Shown here: positions 15,949-25,735 of the stretch, piece after piece
Layout: every line of letters begins with the position of its first letter
Numbering within the stretch: the stretch's first letter is position 1
From: an uncultured Oscillospiraceae bacterium
GTDB lineage: Bacteria > Bacillota > Clostridia > Oscillospirales > Oscillospiraceae
Assembly: GCA_947627325.1 (NCBI GenBank)
Contig: CANQVO010000012.1
Span: forward strand, 1 to 61,086
Reading direction: 5' to 3'
Length of the DNA: 61,086 nt
The notes under the pieces: generated by a model
Told to the model about the DNA's origin: nothing
What the model saw: the letters and a program-made list of their open reading frames with translations, nothing else
Databases searched by the model: none
Position numbers and translations under genes: made by a program

Positions 15949-16494
15949 ATGAAGCACAACGTCCAAACCCTGGTCCTGGCGGGGGTCTTCGCCGCCCTCA
16001 CCGCCGTGGGCGGGTTCTTGAAGATCCCCTTGGGGGTCATGTCCATCACCCTCCAGACCATGCTGGCCGCCCTGGCGGGGCTTGTACTGGGGCCCAAATG
16101 GGGGGCGGCGTCCCAGGGGGTGTACCTGGTCCTGGGCCTGCTGGGCCTGCCCATCTTCACCATGGGGGGCGGGCCGGGGTACGTGCTCCAGCCCAGCTTC
16201 GGCTTTCTGCTGGGCTTTCCCCTCACCGCGGCGGTGAGCGGCCTGCTGGCCGGGGACTCCCTCTCCCCTATCCGGCTGGCCGGGGCCGCGGCGGTGGGGA
16301 TCCTGGCGGGGTACTGCGTGGGCGTCCCCTACATGGGCCTGATCTTGAACCTCTACCTGGGCAAGGGCCTGTCGGTGTGGGAGGTGGTCAGGCTGGGCTG
16401 TCTCATCTACCTCCCCGGGGAGGCGGTCAAGGTGGCCGCCACGGCGGTGGTGGCCCCGCCTCTGCGCCGGGCGGCGCGGCAGGCCCGGGGGTAG
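15949..16494 (+). CDS. bioY: Biotin transporter substrate-binding subunit BioY
   Basis: S-component of an energy-coupling-factor biotin importer in the cytoplasmic membrane. It is 181 aa with about six hydrophobic segments. Family features include the N-terminal LAGVFAALTAVGGFLKIPLG, TLQTMLAALAGLVLGPKWG and GGPGYVLQPSFGFLLGF. The ATG at 15949 follows AGGAGGTTTACGAGTT; an open frame further upstream would include the operators. No ECF ATPase or EcfT genes are adjacent, so it probably uses shared ECF modules (group II). Repression by BirA through two boxes is expected when biotin is plentiful. It supplies biotin to the decarboxylase operon; no bio synthesis genes are in the window. Confidence 0.95.
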   Translation: MKHNVQTLVLAGVFAALTAVGGFLKIPLGVMSITLQTMLAALAGLVLGPKWGAASQGVYLVLGLLGLPIFTMGGGPGYVLQPSFGFLLGFPLTAAVSGLLAGDSLSPIRLAGAAAVGILAGYCVGVPYMGLILNLYLGKGLSVWEVVRLGCLIYLPGEAVKVAATAVVAPPLRRAARQARG

Positions 16495-16522
16495 GGCGCT
16501 CGCCCCCGCCCCGGAGACAGAG

Positions 16523-16563
16523 AAAACGCCCGCCGCTGTGGTCACAGCGGCGGGCGTTTTTTT
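16523..16563. terminator. Terminator between bioY and the PepSY gene
   Basis: AACGCCCGCCGCTGTG, 2-nt loop, CACAGCGGCGGGCGTT and a T7 run; A-run on the left for the opposite strand. Confidence 0.9.
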
Positions 16564-16571
16564 CGGTGGGA

Positions 16572-17378
16572 TCAGTCCTGTTTGAATTTGAGGATGGCCC
16601 CGGTCTGGGCGTCGACCTCGCAGTCGTACTCCCGGCCGTTGCTCACCAGCTCCAACTCGTAGAGGTAGCCGCCGATGTCGTCTTCGTAGTCCAGCTCGCA
16701 CTTACGCACGGTGGCGCCGGGGAGGCGGGCCAGGGCGGCCTCCTTGGCCTGGGCCTCGGTGATCCGCCCCGTCTGGCTCCCGGCGGTGCTCCCTGTCGAG
16801 GCGGCGGGGCGGTCGATGTGGTAGCCGTCCCGGTGGGACCAGTCGTAGTCGGGCAGGTCCAGCTCCTTCTTGACCACCGCGCCGGTGACGGCGTCCAGGT
16901 CGTAGTCATACTCGGCGTTGGCGGAGCAGAACTCCACCTCGTAGACCGCCCGGCCGTCGTCCCAGTCCAGGGCGGCCTTCAGCACCAGGGCGTCCTCCGC
17001 CTTCACCCCCGCGTCCGCCAGGGCGAGGGACAGAGCCTTCTCCTGGCCGATGTAGCTGGCGGCCTTGGGGTCGGCCCCGGCGGCGTAGTCCGGGGTCTCC
17101 ACCCGGGCGGTCTTGCTCTTGGCGTCATAGTACACCTGGAGCCCGGCGGCCTCGGCAAAGGCCCGGATGGGGGCGTAGGTAGTGCCGTTGTGGACAAAGA
17201 GCTCCACTTCTTTTCCGTTCACGTCCCGGGGGGTGAAGGGCACGCCGTTGACGGTGACGCGGATGGCGTCGTCCACGTTGATGCTCCGCGCGGCGGCAAA
17301 GGCGGCAACCCCCAGCCCCAGCGCCAGCACGGCGGTCAACAGACCGGCCACAAAGCCCTTGCAAGTTTTCCGATCCAT
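16572..17378 (-). CDS. Secreted protein with stalk/copper-amine-oxidase-N-like domain and two PepSY repeats
   Basis: A 268-aa exported protein. A signal peptide is clear (basic start, then GLLTAVLALGLGVAAFAAA to about residue 29). Residues about 33-95 read like the copper amine oxidase N-terminal (stalk) domain common in clostridial surface proteins, with VTVNGVPF and YAPIRAFAEAAGLQVYYD. Two PepSY domains follow (about 108-175 and 205-268), each ending in a Y-D-x-D-x-x-T-G-x-(I/V) strand. PepSY domains are often linked to inhibition of secreted peptidases, but the role here is unknown. A serine/threonine-rich spacer separates the PepSY copies. It is a single gene with its own promoter. Confidence 0.82.
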   Translation of the reverse strand: MDRKTCKGFVAGLLTAVLALGLGVAAFAAARSINVDDAIRVTVNGVPFTPRDVNGKEVELFVHNGTTYAPIRAFAEAAGLQVYYDAKSKTARVETPDYAAGADPKAASYIGQEKALSLALADAGVKAEDALVLKAALDWDDGRAVYEVEFCSANAEYDYDLDAVTGAVVKKELDLPDYDWSHRDGYHIDRPAASTGSTAGSQTGRITEAQAKEAALARLPGATVRKCELDYEDDIGGYLYELELVSNGREYDCEVDAQTGAILKFKQD

Positions 17379-17431
17379 GGTCAGTCTCCTTTCTGCATAA
17401 CAGGCAATAGCCAGTTCCTTACTATGGATTT

Positions 17432-17461
17432 ATTGTACCCCATACCCCCCTGCCCTGTCAA
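17432..17461 (-). promoter_or_regulatory. Promoter of the PepSY gene
   Basis: Minus strand TTGACA (17461-17456), 18-bp spacer, TACAAT (17437-17432); about 55 bp before the ATG. Confidence 0.8.
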
Positions 17462-17555
17462 GAGTCTCTTCCCCGGCCTGGTCACTCCCGCACTCGCCGC
17501 CGCCCGACCCCGCCTTGTCCCATATATTAGGGTTCCATATAACGGCTAGCTGTCG

Positions 17556-18572
17556 TCAAACAAGTTTTCTGAGTGCGGGGATCTTTCTCGCGGCATCGAC
17601 GATCAGCGCAGAGACAAGCCAAACGATCAAAGCCCGGAGCAGAATGATAAGAACACCGACGTTTTCCTGATAGAGCGTATTTTTTTGTATGATCGTAAAC
17701 AGAAAAGGGTGGAAAAGATAAATGCCGAACGTGGCGTCAGCCGCTCTATGGAGAAGCCGACGGATATAGATCGACTGTATCATATGAGAGCCAAAAAACT
17801 GCCTCACAAACACAAAAAACGCCACGGCTGGCACCATAACATTCGGCGCGAAAAAGCTGAGGAGCAGATCATTTTGGAAGCCGTATTTTGGCAGTAGCAG
17901 GGTGCCGACAAATGTTGTGACCACGCCTAAAACACCCAAAAAATAAAGCGTTATCCTGATCCTTCTGCCGCATACGAAATATTTATGAAGATAGCCGCCA
18001 AGCAGATAGAGAAACGTAAAGCCAAGTGTGTATGGAACTTTCATCCTATCAACGATTTCTGACAGCATCGGAGAAATACCGAAACGCAGTGCGGTAACGA
18101 CGAAAGAGCCCAAGAAAAAACTGAGTGCAAGCGCATACCGCCATTCCTCACGCGTGGCGTTCTTACAAAAGACATGGAGAAATGGCGTAAATAAATACAG
18201 TGTGATGGCGGCATAGAAATACCATAGATGCGCCGGTTCTGTGAGCAAATATGTCAAAATGTCCAATAGCACGACCTGTTCCCGTTGTTTGCAGATCAGC
18301 TCATAACAAAAATAGAGGCCGGACCACGCGATCATCAAAGCAAATGATCTGAGGCTTTTCCTCACGATCGACCGTATGTCCTTTTTGTGCGGCAGCATAT
18401 AGTAACCGCTTATTATCACAAAGACAGGAACAGAGAATCGGGATATGGAATTGCAAAATATTTCTGAAATGGTTTGGATCCCAGAGGCATGGATCAAGAC
18501 CACAAAAAACGAAGCGATCACACGCATCATTGCTGTGTCAATGTCATAGTCGCCGTTTTTCTTCGTCATCAT
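17556..18572 (-). CDS. Acyltransferase family 3 membrane protein (AT-rich, probably acquired)
   Basis: About 338 aa with roughly ten membrane segments, matching the acyltransferase-3 family that O-acetylates or otherwise acylates surface polysaccharides. The N-terminal IDTAMMRVIASFFVVLIHASG carries the conserved R and catalytic-type H. SVPVFVIISGYYML and the C-terminal FGIYLFHPFLF are also typical. Two adjacent ATGs (18572, 18569) are possible starts; the open frame continues further upstream without family homology. The gene is visibly AT-richer than its neighbours and uses A/T-ending codons freely, which points to horizontal acquisition. The substrate is unknown. No other polysaccharide genes are adjacent. 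Confidence 0.82.
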   Translation of the reverse strand: MMTKKNGDYDIDTAMMRVIASFFVVLIHASGIQTISEIFCNSISRFSVPVFVIISGYYMLPHKKDIRSIVRKSLRSFALMIAWSGLYFCYELICKQREQVVLLDILTYLLTEPAHLWYFYAAITLYLFTPFLHVFCKNATREEWRYALALSFFLGSFVVTALRFGISPMLSEIVDRMKVPYTLGFTFLYLLGGYLHKYFVCGRRIRITLYFLGVLGVVTTFVGTLLLPKYGFQNDLLLSFFAPNVMVPAVAFFVFVRQFFGSHMIQSIYIRRLLHRAADATFGIYLFHPFLFTIIQKNTLYQENVGVLIILLRALIVWLVSALIVDAARKIPALRKLV

Positions 18573-18861
18573 AGCTCTATATTTCCTTACCTCCAACAGA
18601 AAAATTCTGGTGGCCAACGGTAAAACACCGCACGAGTGCGAATAGGTAACCTCGCACACCGCATCAAGCAGACCGCCTGTCGAAAAGGTGTACCATCTTG
18701 TAAACCCAATTTGACATCTTGCCTGAGCGTACCTATTCATTGAAAAGCAAAATTTTTGTAAAATAGCGGTGGACACTCGTGCCGCATTATGGTATATTGA
18801 CTATGTAATTTTATCCAGCCCATTGTTGCAGAAAAGTACACGTTTCTGTAAAAACACCCCT
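18573..18861. other. AT-rich intergenic region beside the serine recombinase
   Basis: 289 bp without a convincing gene. It contains a plus-strand promoter-like pair TGGACA (18770-18775), 17 bp, TATATT (18793-18798), pointing into the 3' end of the recombinase gene. It also contains an inverted repeat TTGCAGAAA-N8-TTTCTGTAA (18826-18851). The repeat lies 11 bp beyond the recombinase stop and could be a terminator-like structure or a recombination site. Confidence 0.45.
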
Positions 18862-19470
18862 TTACAACAGCTCGGTTTTCTCATAGAGTGCCGCGCGGTA
18901 GCGGAAGGTGGAGAGGGGGAGGCCGCATTCTTGGGCCGCGGCTGTGCCGGTGATCTGTTTTGCCTTCCACCGCCGGTAGGCCTCCGGGAAACCCTCCGGC
19001 AGGGGCCGGGGCGGGCGGCCGAAGCGCACCCCGCGCAGTCTGGCCGCGGCGATGCCCTCCGCCTGGCGCTGGCGGATGTTGGTCCGCTCATTCTCCGCCA
19101 CGAAGGACAGGACCTGGAGGACGATGTCCGACAAAAAGGTCCCCATCAGGTCCTTGCCCCGGCGGGTGTCCAGCAGGGGCATATCCAGCACCACGATGTC
19201 CACCCCCTTCTCCTTGGTGAGCACCCGCCACTGCTCCAAAATTTCTCCATAGTTCCTGCCCAGACGGTCGATGCTCTTGACGTAGAGCAGATCGTCTTTT
19301 TTCACGCGCCGGACCAGCCGCCGATACTGGGGCCGGTCAAAGTCCTTGCCGGACTGCTTGTCCATAAAGATGTTCTCCTCCGGGACGCGGAGCGCGAGGA
19401 GCGCGAGGCGCTGTCGGTCCTCGTTCTGCTCCCGCGTGCTGACCCGGATGTAGCCGTAGACCACGCTCAT
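18862..19470 (-). CDS. Serine recombinase (resolvase/invertase family)
   Basis: A 202-aa small serine recombinase. The N-terminal catalytic domain begins MSVVYGYIRVSTREQNEDRQ with R9 and the nucleophile S11. IDRLGRNYGEILEQW and the long E-helix region (GTFLSDIVLQVLSFVAENER-T) follow, and a C-terminal Hin-type helix-turn-helix ends the protein (about 160-200, GTAAAQECGLPLSTFRYR). The ATG at 19470 has GGGAGGAC directly upstream. There is no transposase partner, so it may act as a resolvase, an invertase or a chromosomal remnant of a mobile unit. It is next to the AT-rich acyltransferase, which could have arrived with it. Confidence 0.9.
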   Translation of the reverse strand: MSVVYGYIRVSTREQNEDRQRLALLALRVPEENIFMDKQSGKDFDRPQYRRLVRRVKKDDLLYVKSIDRLGRNYGEILEQWRVLTKEKGVDIVVLDMPLLDTRRGKDLMGTFLSDIVLQVLSFVAENERTNIRQRQAEGIAAARLRGVRFGRPPRPLPEGFPEAYRRWKAKQITGTAAAQECGLPLSTFRYRAALYEKTELL

Positions 19471-19503
19471 GTCCTCCCTTCCCCGTCTCCCCTCCCCACA
19501 GCG

Positions 19504-19538
19504 CAAAAAAAGACCGCCGGGGGACCGGCGGTCTTTTT
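19504..19538. terminator. Terminator of the oad-pckA operon
   Basis: AAAGACCGCCGG, loop GGGA, CCGGCGGTCTTT with A-run left and T-run right. On the minus strand it lies about 20 bp past the pckA stop. Confidence 0.88.
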
Positions 19539-19560
19539 GTTGGGCTTATTTGGATGGGGC

Positions 19561-21165
<1,605 letters not shown>

Positions 21166-21216
21166 TTTCAGTTACCTCCATCTATAAAGTCAATTGATTT
21201 GGAACACGAAACGCGA

Positions 21217-22668
21217 TCAGCCAAACACCTGGAGCAGGAAGCCCGCGGCGATGGCGGAGCCGATCACGCCGGCCACGTTGGGGCCCATGGCGTGCATCAG
21301 CAGGAAGTTGCTGGGGTTGGCCTTCTGGCCCTCCACCTGGGAGACCCGGGCGGCCATGGGCACGGCGGAGACGCCGGCGGAGCCGATGAGGGGGTTGACC
21401 TTGCCGCCGGTGACCACGTACATGATCTTCCCCACCAGCAGACCGCCGGTGGTGGACAGGGCGAAGGCCACCAGGCCCAGCACCACGATGGCGATGGTCT
21501 GCAAAGACAGGAACCGCTCGGCCACGGTGGTGGCGCCCACGGAGATGCCCAGGAAGAGGGTGACGATGTTCATGAGGCTATTCTGGGCGGTGTCGGACAG
21601 GCGCTCGGTACAGCCGGTCTCCCGCAGGAGGTTGCCGAACATCAGCGAGCCGATCAGGGGCGCGGTGGAGGGGATGAGCAGGATGACGAAGGTAGCCACC
21701 ACGATGGGGAAGATGATCTTCTCCTTCTTGGAGACGGTCCGGGCCTGCTCCATCTTCACCTCCCGCTCCTTCTTGGTGGTCAGCGCCCGCATGATGGGCG
21801 GCTGGATCAGGGGGATGAGGGCCATATAGGAGTAGGCCGCGATGGCGATGGGGCCCAGCAGACCGGGGGCCAACAGGCCGGTGAGGTAGATGGCCGTGGG
21901 CCCGTCCGCCCCGCCGATGATGCCGATAGAGGCCGCCTGGGGGCCGTTGAACAGCCCGGAGGCGATGGCCCCGAAGAAAGCCAGGAACACGCCCAGCTGG
22001 GCGGCGGCGCCCAAAATCATGGAGGAGGGCCGGGCGATCAGGGGGCCGAAGTCGGTCATGGCGCCCACGCCGATGAAGATCAGGCAGGGGTACAGGCCGG
22101 CCTTGACGCCGATATAGAGGATATCCAGCAGGCCGCCGTGGTGGATGATGTCGGTGAAGGAGAGCTCTTCGATGACGTCAGGGGCCTGGAGCGCGCCCTC
22201 GTCGATGAGCTCCAGGGCGGCGCAGGTGTTCTTCTGCTCCGCCGCCATGGTGTCCACGTCCATCTCGCCGTAGAGCGGCGCCATCTTGGCGACGTAGGTG
22301 CGGGCCAGGGCGTCCACGTCCGCGCCGTCCACCGTAGCCAGCAGGGCGGCCACGTACTCGTCCTCCGTCATGGGCCGCTCCTCCGCCGTGTTGTAGAGGA
22401 CGATCTCGTTGGCGGCGTCATAGGGGGCGTTGTAGACGTAGGCGTCCCACATGGGCATATGGTAGAGCGCGCCGCCGGGGATGTTGGTGAGCAGGGTGCC
22501 GAAGGCGATGCCCACCAGCAGAAGGGGCTCGAATTTCTTGTGGATGCCCAGGTACAGCAGTACGAAGGCCACCGCGATCATGATGAGGTTCTTCCAGCCT
22601 CCGCCCGCCAGGAACCCGGCGAAGCCGGAGTCCCGGACCAGGCCGGAGAGGGTGCCTAAAATATCCAT
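21217..22668 (-). CDS. oadB: Na+-transporting decarboxylase beta subunit (OadB type)
   Basis: Membrane subunit that couples decarboxylation of carboxybiotin to Na+ export. It is 483 aa with about nine to eleven membrane segments. The LDILYIGVKAGLYPCLIFIGVGAMTDFGPL block and the Na+-site motif IIGGADGPTAIYL (carrying the essential Asp) are present, as is the conserved C-terminal NPLIGSAGVSAVPMAAR. Unlike the ~375-435-aa characterised homologues, it has a hydrophilic, acidic insertion of about 90 residues between the first membrane segments and the LDILY block (about residues 75-165). It lies between the biotin carrier and pckA. Confidence 0.93.
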   Translation of the reverse strand: MDILGTLSGLVRDSGFAGFLAGGGWKNLIMIAVAFVLLYLGIHKKFEPLLLVGIAFGTLLTNIPGGALYHMPMWDAYVYNAPYDAANEIVLYNTAEERPMTEDEYVAALLATVDGADVDALARTYVAKMAPLYGEMDVDTMAAEQKNTCAALELIDEGALQAPDVIEELSFTDIIHHGGLLDILYIGVKAGLYPCLIFIGVGAMTDFGPLIARPSSMILGAAAQLGVFLAFFGAIASGLFNGPQAASIGIIGGADGPTAIYLTGLLAPGLLGPIAIAAYSYMALIPLIQPPIMRALTTKKEREVKMEQARTVSKKEKIIFPIVVATFVILLIPSTAPLIGSLMFGNLLRETGCTERLSDTAQNSLMNIVTLFLGISVGATTVAERFLSLQTIAIVVLGLVAFALSTTGGLLVGKIMYVVTGGKVNPLIGSAGVSAVPMAARVSQVEGQKANPSNFLLMHAMGPNVAGVIGSAIAAGFLLQVFG

Positions 22669-22680
22669 GGGTCGCCCTCC

Positions 22681-23076
22681 TTACGCCAGTACGACGAGGG
22701 GGGAGCCGGTCTCCACAGAGGCGCCCTTCTGCGCCACCACCTGGGCCACGGTCCCGTCCTTGGGGGCCAGGATCTCGTTTTCCATCTTCATGGCCTCCAG
22801 CACCACCAGGAGCTGCCCGGCCTTCACGGCGGCGCCCTGGGTCACCTCCACCCGCAGCACGGTGCCGGGCATGGGGGCGGCCACGGTCTCCCCCGCGGCG
22901 GTCACGGCGGGGGCGGCGGCGGGGGCGGGAGCCGCCGGGGCGGCGGGGGCCGCGGCGGGCGTGGGCGCGGCGGCGGGAGCGGGGGCCACGGCCTCGTACT
23001 CGTCCAGGAGCATGGCCTTGCCCTGCTCCACTTCGACCTCGTAGGTCTTGCCGTTCAACGTAACCTTATATTTCAT
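22681..23076 (-). CDS. Biotin carrier protein (biotinyl domain) of the decarboxylase
   Basis: A 131-aa protein carrying the biotin that shuttles CO2 from the carboxyltransferase to OadB. It starts [17 protein letters not shown], followed by an Ala/Pro-rich flexible linker (about residues 30-60), then a biotinyl/lipoyl domain with the target lysine in EAMKMENE near residue 97. In Klebsiella OadA this domain is the C-terminus of the alpha subunit; here it is a free polypeptide. One base separates its ATG from the oadG stop. It should be biotinylated by BirA encoded at 14.8-15.8 kb. Confidence 0.95.
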   Translation of the reverse strand: MKYKVTLNGKTYEVEVEQGKAMLLDEYEAVAPAPAAAPTPAAAPAAPAAPAPAAAPAVTAAGETVAAPMPGTVLRVEVTQGAAVKAGQLLVVLEAMKMENEILAPKDGTVAQVVAQKGASVETGSPLVVLA

Positions 23077-23077
23077 C

Positions 23078-23404
23078 TCACTTGACCTCCTTGATGGACT
23101 TGAAGCGAAGCTGGTTGATGGGCACGCCCAGCTTGTCGGCCACGATGGCCATGATCAGGGCGGCGTCCCGGTCGCTGACGTTGTGCAGGGCGATCTTGCC
23201 GGCGCTGCCGGGGGCCTCCGGGGCCGCCGCGGCGGGGGCTGGAGAGGCGGCGGGAGCGGGGGCGGTCGCGGCGGGGGCGGCGGCCTTCCGGGCGGTCATG
23301 ACCTTCCCCATGACGACGATGACCGCCATGAGCAGGACCAGCCCCACGAAGACCACGCCGTAGCCCAGGACCGCGGTGAGGATGGCATCTGGAAAAATCT
23401 TCAT
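23078..23404 (-). CDS. oadG: Decarboxylase gamma-type subunit (OadG family)
   Basis: A 108-aa small subunit with one N-terminal membrane helix (about residues 8-33, [21 protein letters not shown]), an Ala/Pro-rich linker and a C-terminal region ending [20 protein letters not shown]. OadG-type subunits anchor and assemble the complex and stimulate the carboxyltransferase, often through a C-terminal Zn site; I see no obvious His-rich tail here. Position between oadA and the biotin carrier supports the call. The sequence itself diverges from Klebsiella OadG. Confidence 0.85.
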   Translation of the reverse strand: MKIFPDAILTAVLGYGVVFVGLVLLMAVIVVMGKVMTARKAAAPAATAPAPAASPAPAAAAPEAPGSAGKIALHNVSDRDAALIMAIVADKLGVPINQLRFKSIKEVK

Positions 23405-23416
23405 ACCGCTTCCTCC

Positions 23417-24817
23417 TTACGCTTCCTCGATGGTGTAGGTGACCACGTTCTCTTCCTTGGCCTTGCGCTCGGTGAGGAACTTCTTAGCCTGGTCGGGGAA
23501 GCAGATATAGCTCATGATGTCCTCCTCGCTCCGGGCCAGGTCGCCCAGGTCGGCCTTGGCCTTGGCGAACTCCTCGCCGGTGCGCTTGGAGTCTTCGATC
23601 CGGCAGTCCACGGGCTTTCCGCCCTCGCCCAGGATCTTGGCCTCCAGCTCGGCGCTGACGGGGGCGGGGGCGATGCCGTACTCGCCCTTAAAGTAGTTCT
23701 TGATCTCGGTGGAGATCTGCTTGTACCGCTCGCCCATGAGGACGTTGATGACCGCCTGGTTGCCCACCATCTGAGAGAGGGGGGTGACCAGGGGCGGGTA
23801 GCCCAGGTCCTTGCGGACGCTGGGGATCTCCGCCAGGGCCTCGTCGAACTTGTCCATGGCGTTCATGTCCTTGAGGTTGGCGATCATGTTGGAGAGCATC
23901 CCGCCGGGGACCTTGTAGACCAGGGCCTGGGAGTCGGTGGCCATGCTCTTGGGGTTGAGGGTGCCCGCGTCGATATACTTCTGCTTCAGGGGCTTGAAGA
24001 AGTCGTTGACGGCGTTGATGGCCTTCTCGTCCAGGCCGCAGGAGATGCCGTACTGCTGGAGGGCGTAGAACATGGTCTCGGTGGCGGGCTGGGAGGTGCC
24101 GTTGGACATGGCGGAGGTGGCGCAGTCGATCACGTCCACCCCGGACTCGATGGCCTTGGTCAGGGTCATATAGGCCATGCCGGTGGTGCAGTGGGTGTGG
24201 AGAATGATGGGCATATCCCCCACCGCGTCCTTGATGCCCTTGATGAGGTGCTCGGCCTCGTAGGGGCTCATGGTGCCGGCCATGTCCTTGAGGCAGATGG
24301 TGTCAAAGCCCATGGCCTTGAGCTCCTTGCACATCTCCACGTACTTCTCCACGGTGTGGACGGGGCTCTGGGTGTAGGAGATACAGCCGGAGGCCACGGT
24401 GCGGTCGGTGGCGTACTTCTTGGTGGCCTCCAGGGCGGTCTTGATGTTGCGGAAGTCGTTCAGGGCGTCGAAGATGCGGATGATGTCGATGCCGTTTTTG
24501 ATGCTAAGCTCCACGAACTTCTCCACCACGTCGTCGTGGTAGTGCTTGTAGCCCAGCAGGTTCTGGCCCCGCAGGAGCATCTGCAGCCGGGTGTTGGGCA
24601 TGGCGGCGCGGATCTTGCGGAGCCGCTCCCAGGGGTCCTCCCCCAGGTAGCGCAGGCAGCTATCAAAGGTGGCGCCGCCCCAGCACTCCACGGAGTAGTA
24701 CCCTGCCTTGTCCATCTCGGGCAGAACGCCCTGGAAGTCGTCAAAGGGCATCCGGGTGGCGATGAGCGACTGCTGGGCGTCCCGCAGGACGGTCTCGGTA
24801 ATGCGGATCTGTTTCAC
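23417..24817 (-). CDS. oadA: Oxaloacetate/pyruvate carboxyltransferase subunit (OadA type, no biotinyl domain)
   Basis: Catalyses transfer of a carboxyl group from oxaloacetate (or a related 2-oxo acid) to biotin, the first step of Na+-coupled decarboxylation. It is 466 aa: a TIM-barrel carboxyltransferase (TETVLRDAQQSLIATRMP at the start, IIRIFDALNDFRN, the metal-site HTHCTTGMA) plus a PYC_OADA-type C-terminal domain (from about residue 310). The usual C-terminal biotin domain is a separate gene two places down. The start is a GTG at 24817 after GGAGGAAAGAACACC; the frame is open further upstream but lacks homology. It could equally be named pyruvate carboxylase subunit B. OadB in the operon favours the Na+-pump decarboxylase. 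Confidence 0.93.
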   Translation of the reverse strand: MKQIRITETVLRDAQQSLIATRMPFDDFQGVLPEMDKAGYYSVECWGGATFDSCLRYLGEDPWERLRKIRAAMPNTRLQMLLRGQNLLGYKHYHDDVVEKFVELSIKNGIDIIRIFDALNDFRNIKTALEATKKYATDRTVASGCISYTQSPVHTVEKYVEMCKELKAMGFDTICLKDMAGTMSPYEAEHLIKGIKDAVGDMPIILHTHCTTGMAYMTLTKAIESGVDVIDCATSAMSNGTSQPATETMFYALQQYGISCGLDEKAINAVNDFFKPLKQKYIDAGTLNPKSMATDSQALVYKVPGGMLSNMIANLKDMNAMDKFDEALAEIPSVRKDLGYPPLVTPLSQMVGNQAVINVLMGERYKQISTEIKNYFKGEYGIAPAPVSAELEAKILGEGGKPVDCRIEDSKRTGEEFAKAKADLGDLARSEEDIMSYICFPDQAKKFLTERKAKEENVVTYTIEEA

Positions 24818-24917
24818 GGTGTTCTTTCCTCCTCTAAACATAGGGAGTCTCCCCTTCCCGGCGGCGGGGCCGCCCTGGGGCCGGGGGATCGTACACTCCC
24901 GCATAGTAGCTATCGCT

Positions 24918-24926
24918 ATCATACCA
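24918..24926 (-). promoter_or_regulatory. Possible promoter of the oad-pckA operon (extended -10)
   Basis: Minus strand TGGTATGAT (TG-n-TATGAT) about 100 bp before the oadA start; no good -35 is visible. Tentative. Confidence 0.45.
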
Positions 24927-25004
24927 CACCCCCGCCCAAATGCCCACCGTTGAAATAGAGGAAAAATCCTCGGAAAAAGCAAAAAATTTTTTCACTCCGC
25001 CCCC

Positions 25005-25033
25005 TTGACAAACTCCCCGGGGTTTCGTATAAT
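25005..25033 (+). promoter_or_regulatory. Promoter of tRNA-Gln
   Basis: Consensus TTGACA (25005-25010), 17 bp, TATAAT (25028-25033), about 33 bp before the mature tRNA. Confidence 0.92.
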
Positions 25034-25065
25034 AGCCTTTGCCTTTCAGCAGGCAGACGAAATAC

Positions 25066-25139
25066 AGCGGGATTGTGTAAGGGTAGCACAGCAGACTCTG
25101 ACTCTGTATGTGAGGGTTCGAATCCTTCTCCCGCTGCCA
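25066..25139 (+). tRNA. tRNA-Gln (anticodon CUG)
   Basis: 74 nt including an encoded CCA. The acceptor stem pairs AGCGGGA with TCCCGCT, discriminator G. The anticodon arm GCAGA-CTCTGAC-TCTGT gives anticodon CTG for CAG codons. The T arm has GGGTTCGAATCC. A consensus promoter and an immediate terminator show a single-gene transcript. Confidence 0.93.
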
Positions 25140-25177
25140 AAAAAGGGGCTTCCCCGGATGGGGAGGCCCCTTTTTTA
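25139..25177. terminator. Terminator after tRNA-Gln, also usable by the GNAT gene
   Basis: A-run, GGGGCTTCCCC, loop GGAT, GGGGAGGCCCC and T6; one G-U pair in the stem. It starts directly at the CCA end. Confidence 0.9.
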
Positions 25178-25234
25178 CGTCTTTTTGTCACATATCGCGA
25201 GTCATATACCGCTCTCCCCCGCCCGCGTTTAGGT

Positions 25235-25732
25235 TCAGGCGGGGAGGTGGTAGGCGATGCGGGGGTCGCCGTTTTCCAGATGGATGACGCCGCACCGCCG
25301 GAAGCCCTGCTTGGCCAGGGCCCCCTGCATGACCCGGTTGTCGTGGTGGGTGTCGATCCGCACCTCCGGGCACAGCTTTCGGCAGAAGGCCACCGCCTGG
25401 GCCAGCACCCCCCGGATCTGCCCGTCCCCGGCGATGCGGTGGATGACCCCGTAGGGCCGGTCGTTGAGCCAGGCGCCATCTTCGATGGCGGCGTAGGTGG
25501 GGTCGGGGCCGGGAGCGTAGAAAAAGACGGCGTGGACCGCCCCGTCCTCCCCCTCCATCACGTAGCTGTGCCCCTGGGCGATGTCCCGCTCCAGAAGCTC
25601 CCGCCTGGGGTAGCCGTCGTCCCCCCACTGGTGGGGGTTGCCGGTGCGGGCCATAAAGGCCCGGGCGGCGGCGTAGACGGCCAGCATGGCCTCCAGGTCG
25701 GCGGGGGCGGCGGGGCGTATCTGGTTCCCCAT
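25235..25732 (-). CDS. GNAT-family N-acetyltransferase
   Basis: A 165-aa acetyltransferase-like protein. The N-terminus IRPAAPADLEAMLAVYAAARAFM is a typical GNAT alpha1/alpha2 start. The central RIAGDGQIRGVLAQAVAFC takes the place of the acetyl-CoA-binding loop, although the Q/RxxGxG/A motif is imperfect. DTHHDNRVMQGALAKQGFRRCGVIHL is a good C-terminal GNAT block. The substrate is unknown. It begins 3 bp after the hexokinase stop, so the two genes are an operon. Confidence 0.82.
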   Translation of the reverse strand: MGNQIRPAAPADLEAMLAVYAAARAFMARTGNPHQWGDDGYPRRELLERDIAQGHSYVMEGEDGAVHAVFFYAPGPDPTYAAIEDGAWLNDRPYGVIHRIAGDGQIRGVLAQAVAFCRKLCPEVRIDTHHDNRVMQGALAKQGFRRCGVIHLENGDPRIAYHLPA

Positions 25733-25735
25733 CCC

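Noticed and set aside
17556-19470. Complete insertion sequence or integrative element
   Set aside because: No transposase, no matching terminal repeats or target duplications visible; only a lone recombinase and an AT-rich gene.
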